64,000 nt of DNA, from contig NZ_FYDL01000003.1 of the NCBI RefSeq assembly GCF_900187505.1, forward strand, positions 310,001-374,000, in the 5' to 3' direction. Positions 63,317-64,000 of the stretch are shown in pieces (the stretch's first letter is position 1; each line of letters opens with the position of its first letter). The notes below the pieces were generated by a model, which saw only the letters and a program-made list of their open reading frames with translations, was not told where the DNA came from and did no database searches. Origin of the DNA: Pseudomonas sp. Irchel s3h17. GTDB taxonomy: Bacteria > Pseudomonadota > Gammaproteobacteria > Pseudomonadales > Pseudomonadaceae. A program made the position numbers and the translations under genes.

Positions 63317-64000
63317 TTAGTGCTTTTCGCCAGCCAGCTTGTGCTCGAGGTAGTGAATGTTCACGCCCCCTTTGCAGAAGCCTTCGTCGCGGGTCAGGTC
63401 GCGGTGCAGCGGGATGTTGGTCTTGATGCCGTCGACCACGATTTCGTCCAGCGCATTGCGCATGCGCGCCATGGCTTCGTCACGGGTGGCCCCGTAAGTG
63501 ATCAGCTTGCCGATCAACGAGTCGTAGTTCGGTGGCACGGCATAACCACTGTACAGGTGCGAATCGACGCGAACGCCGTTGCCGCCTGGCGCGTGGAAAT
63601 GCTTGACCGTGCCCGGGCTCGGCATGAAGGTTTTCGGGTCTTCGGCGTTGATCCGGCATTCCAGTGCGTGACCGCGGATGACCACGTCATCCTGGGTGAA
63701 CGACAGCTTGTTGCCGGCGGCGATGCTGAGCATCTCCTTGACGATGTCGATGCCGGTGACCATTTCCGATACCGGGTGCTCTACCTGGACACGAGTGTTC
63801 ATCTCGATGAAGTAGAAGTGGCCGTTCTCGTACAGGAACTCGAACGTGCCGGCGCCACGGTAGCCAATGTCGATGCACGCCTTGACGCAGCGGGCGAAGA
63901 CTTCCTGGCGAGCCTGCTCGTCGATGCCCGGTGCCGGCGCTTCTTCGAGGACTTTCTGGTGGCGACGTTGCAGCGAGCAATCGCGATCACCCAGGTGGAT
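63317..64000 (-). CDS. accC: Acetyl-CoA carboxylase biotin carboxylase subunit AccC, 5' part outside window
   Basis: The visible 227 codons are the C-terminal half of biotin carboxylase. The ATP-grasp end ([20 protein letters not shown], then [14 protein letters not shown]) and the C-terminal domain ([34 protein letters not shown]) are clear. The frame is open to the edge at 64000, so the N-terminal half is missing only because the window ends. AccC carboxylates biotin on AccB in fatty-acid synthesis. It is followed by a terminator at 63279. Confidence 0.96.
   Translation of the reverse strand: MHLGDRDCSLQRRHQKVLEEAPAPGIDEQARQEVFARCVKACIDIGYRGAGTFEFLYENGHFYFIEMNTRVQVEHPVSEMVTGIDIVKEMLSIAAGNKLSFTQDDVVIRGHALECRINAEDPKTFMPSPGTVKHFHAPGGNGVRVDSHLYSGYAVPPNYDSLIGKLITYGATRDEAMARMRNALDEIVVDGIKTNIPLHRDLTRDEGFCKGGVNIHYLEHKLAGEKH

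Overview
The window is chromosomal DNA from a fluorescent-type Pseudomonas. Several blocks match the order I remember from Pseudomonas chromosomes: ureEFG next to the fatty-acid regulator desT; urtABCDE-ureD-ureA-GNAT-GNAT-ureB-ureC; and retS-purD-purH-fis-dusB-prmA-accC. REPIN-like inverted repeats of the kind described in P. fluorescens sit in many intergenic gaps. Assignments come from reading translations and motifs; no database search was run.

Layout. 1-3.0 kb: a HupE/UreJ nickel-permease fragment, ureG, ureF, ureE and desT, all on the minus strand. 3.1-8.1 kb: a small secreted repeat protein, an AsmA-family protein, then an AT-rich patch with two unrecognised genes (6235-7020 and 7094-7792) and a decayed Dps/bacterioferritin-like pseudogene. 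8.1-14.1 kb: a LysR regulator divergent from an azoreductase-like gene and an SMR pump, a cytoplasmic-type lipase, a DMT exporter with a divergent AraC regulator, and an AI-2E family permease. 14.2-17.0 kb: a YegD-like Hsp70 divergent from cbpA-cbpM. 17.2-22.3 kb: a 1695-residue leucine-rich-repeat protein with a C-terminal NEL (IpaH-type) ubiquitin ligase domain. 22.4-32.5 kb: urease structural genes and the urea ABC importer; urtC carries an apparent 22-nt deletion that breaks its frame. 32.8-36.3 kb: a secreted protein and a FecBCD-type importer. 36.5-41.6 kb: a copper group (PepSY membrane protein, OprC receptor, two DUF2946 proteins, PCuAC chaperone). 41.7-42.4 kb: a RelE/HigB-HigA-type toxin-antitoxin pair. 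42.5-50 kb: cobalamin corrin-ring genes cobK, cbiD, cobL divergent from cobG, cobH, cobI and a cbiG-cobJ fusion. 50.2-53.2 kb: a MarC protein and a second AT-rich patch with three more members of the unrecognised family. 53.3-64 kb: retS, purD, purH, fis, dusB, a DUF3426 protein, prmA and the 3' part of accC.

How the parts work together. The Urt importer brings urea in, UreABC hydrolyses it, and UreDEFG plus the HupE-like protein supply and insert nickel. Candidate sigma-54 promoters upstream of both urtA and ureE suggest shared nitrogen control. The cob genes make the corrin ring, and a metallophore/cobalamin-class importer lies next to them.

The most unusual content is a family of five divergent paralogues at two loci 43 kb apart (6235-7792 and 51026-53230). 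Both loci show the same gene-terminator-gene architecture and a nearly identical ribosome-binding region. No function is assigned. The orphan NEL-LRR effector is the second candidate for interesting host-directed biology.
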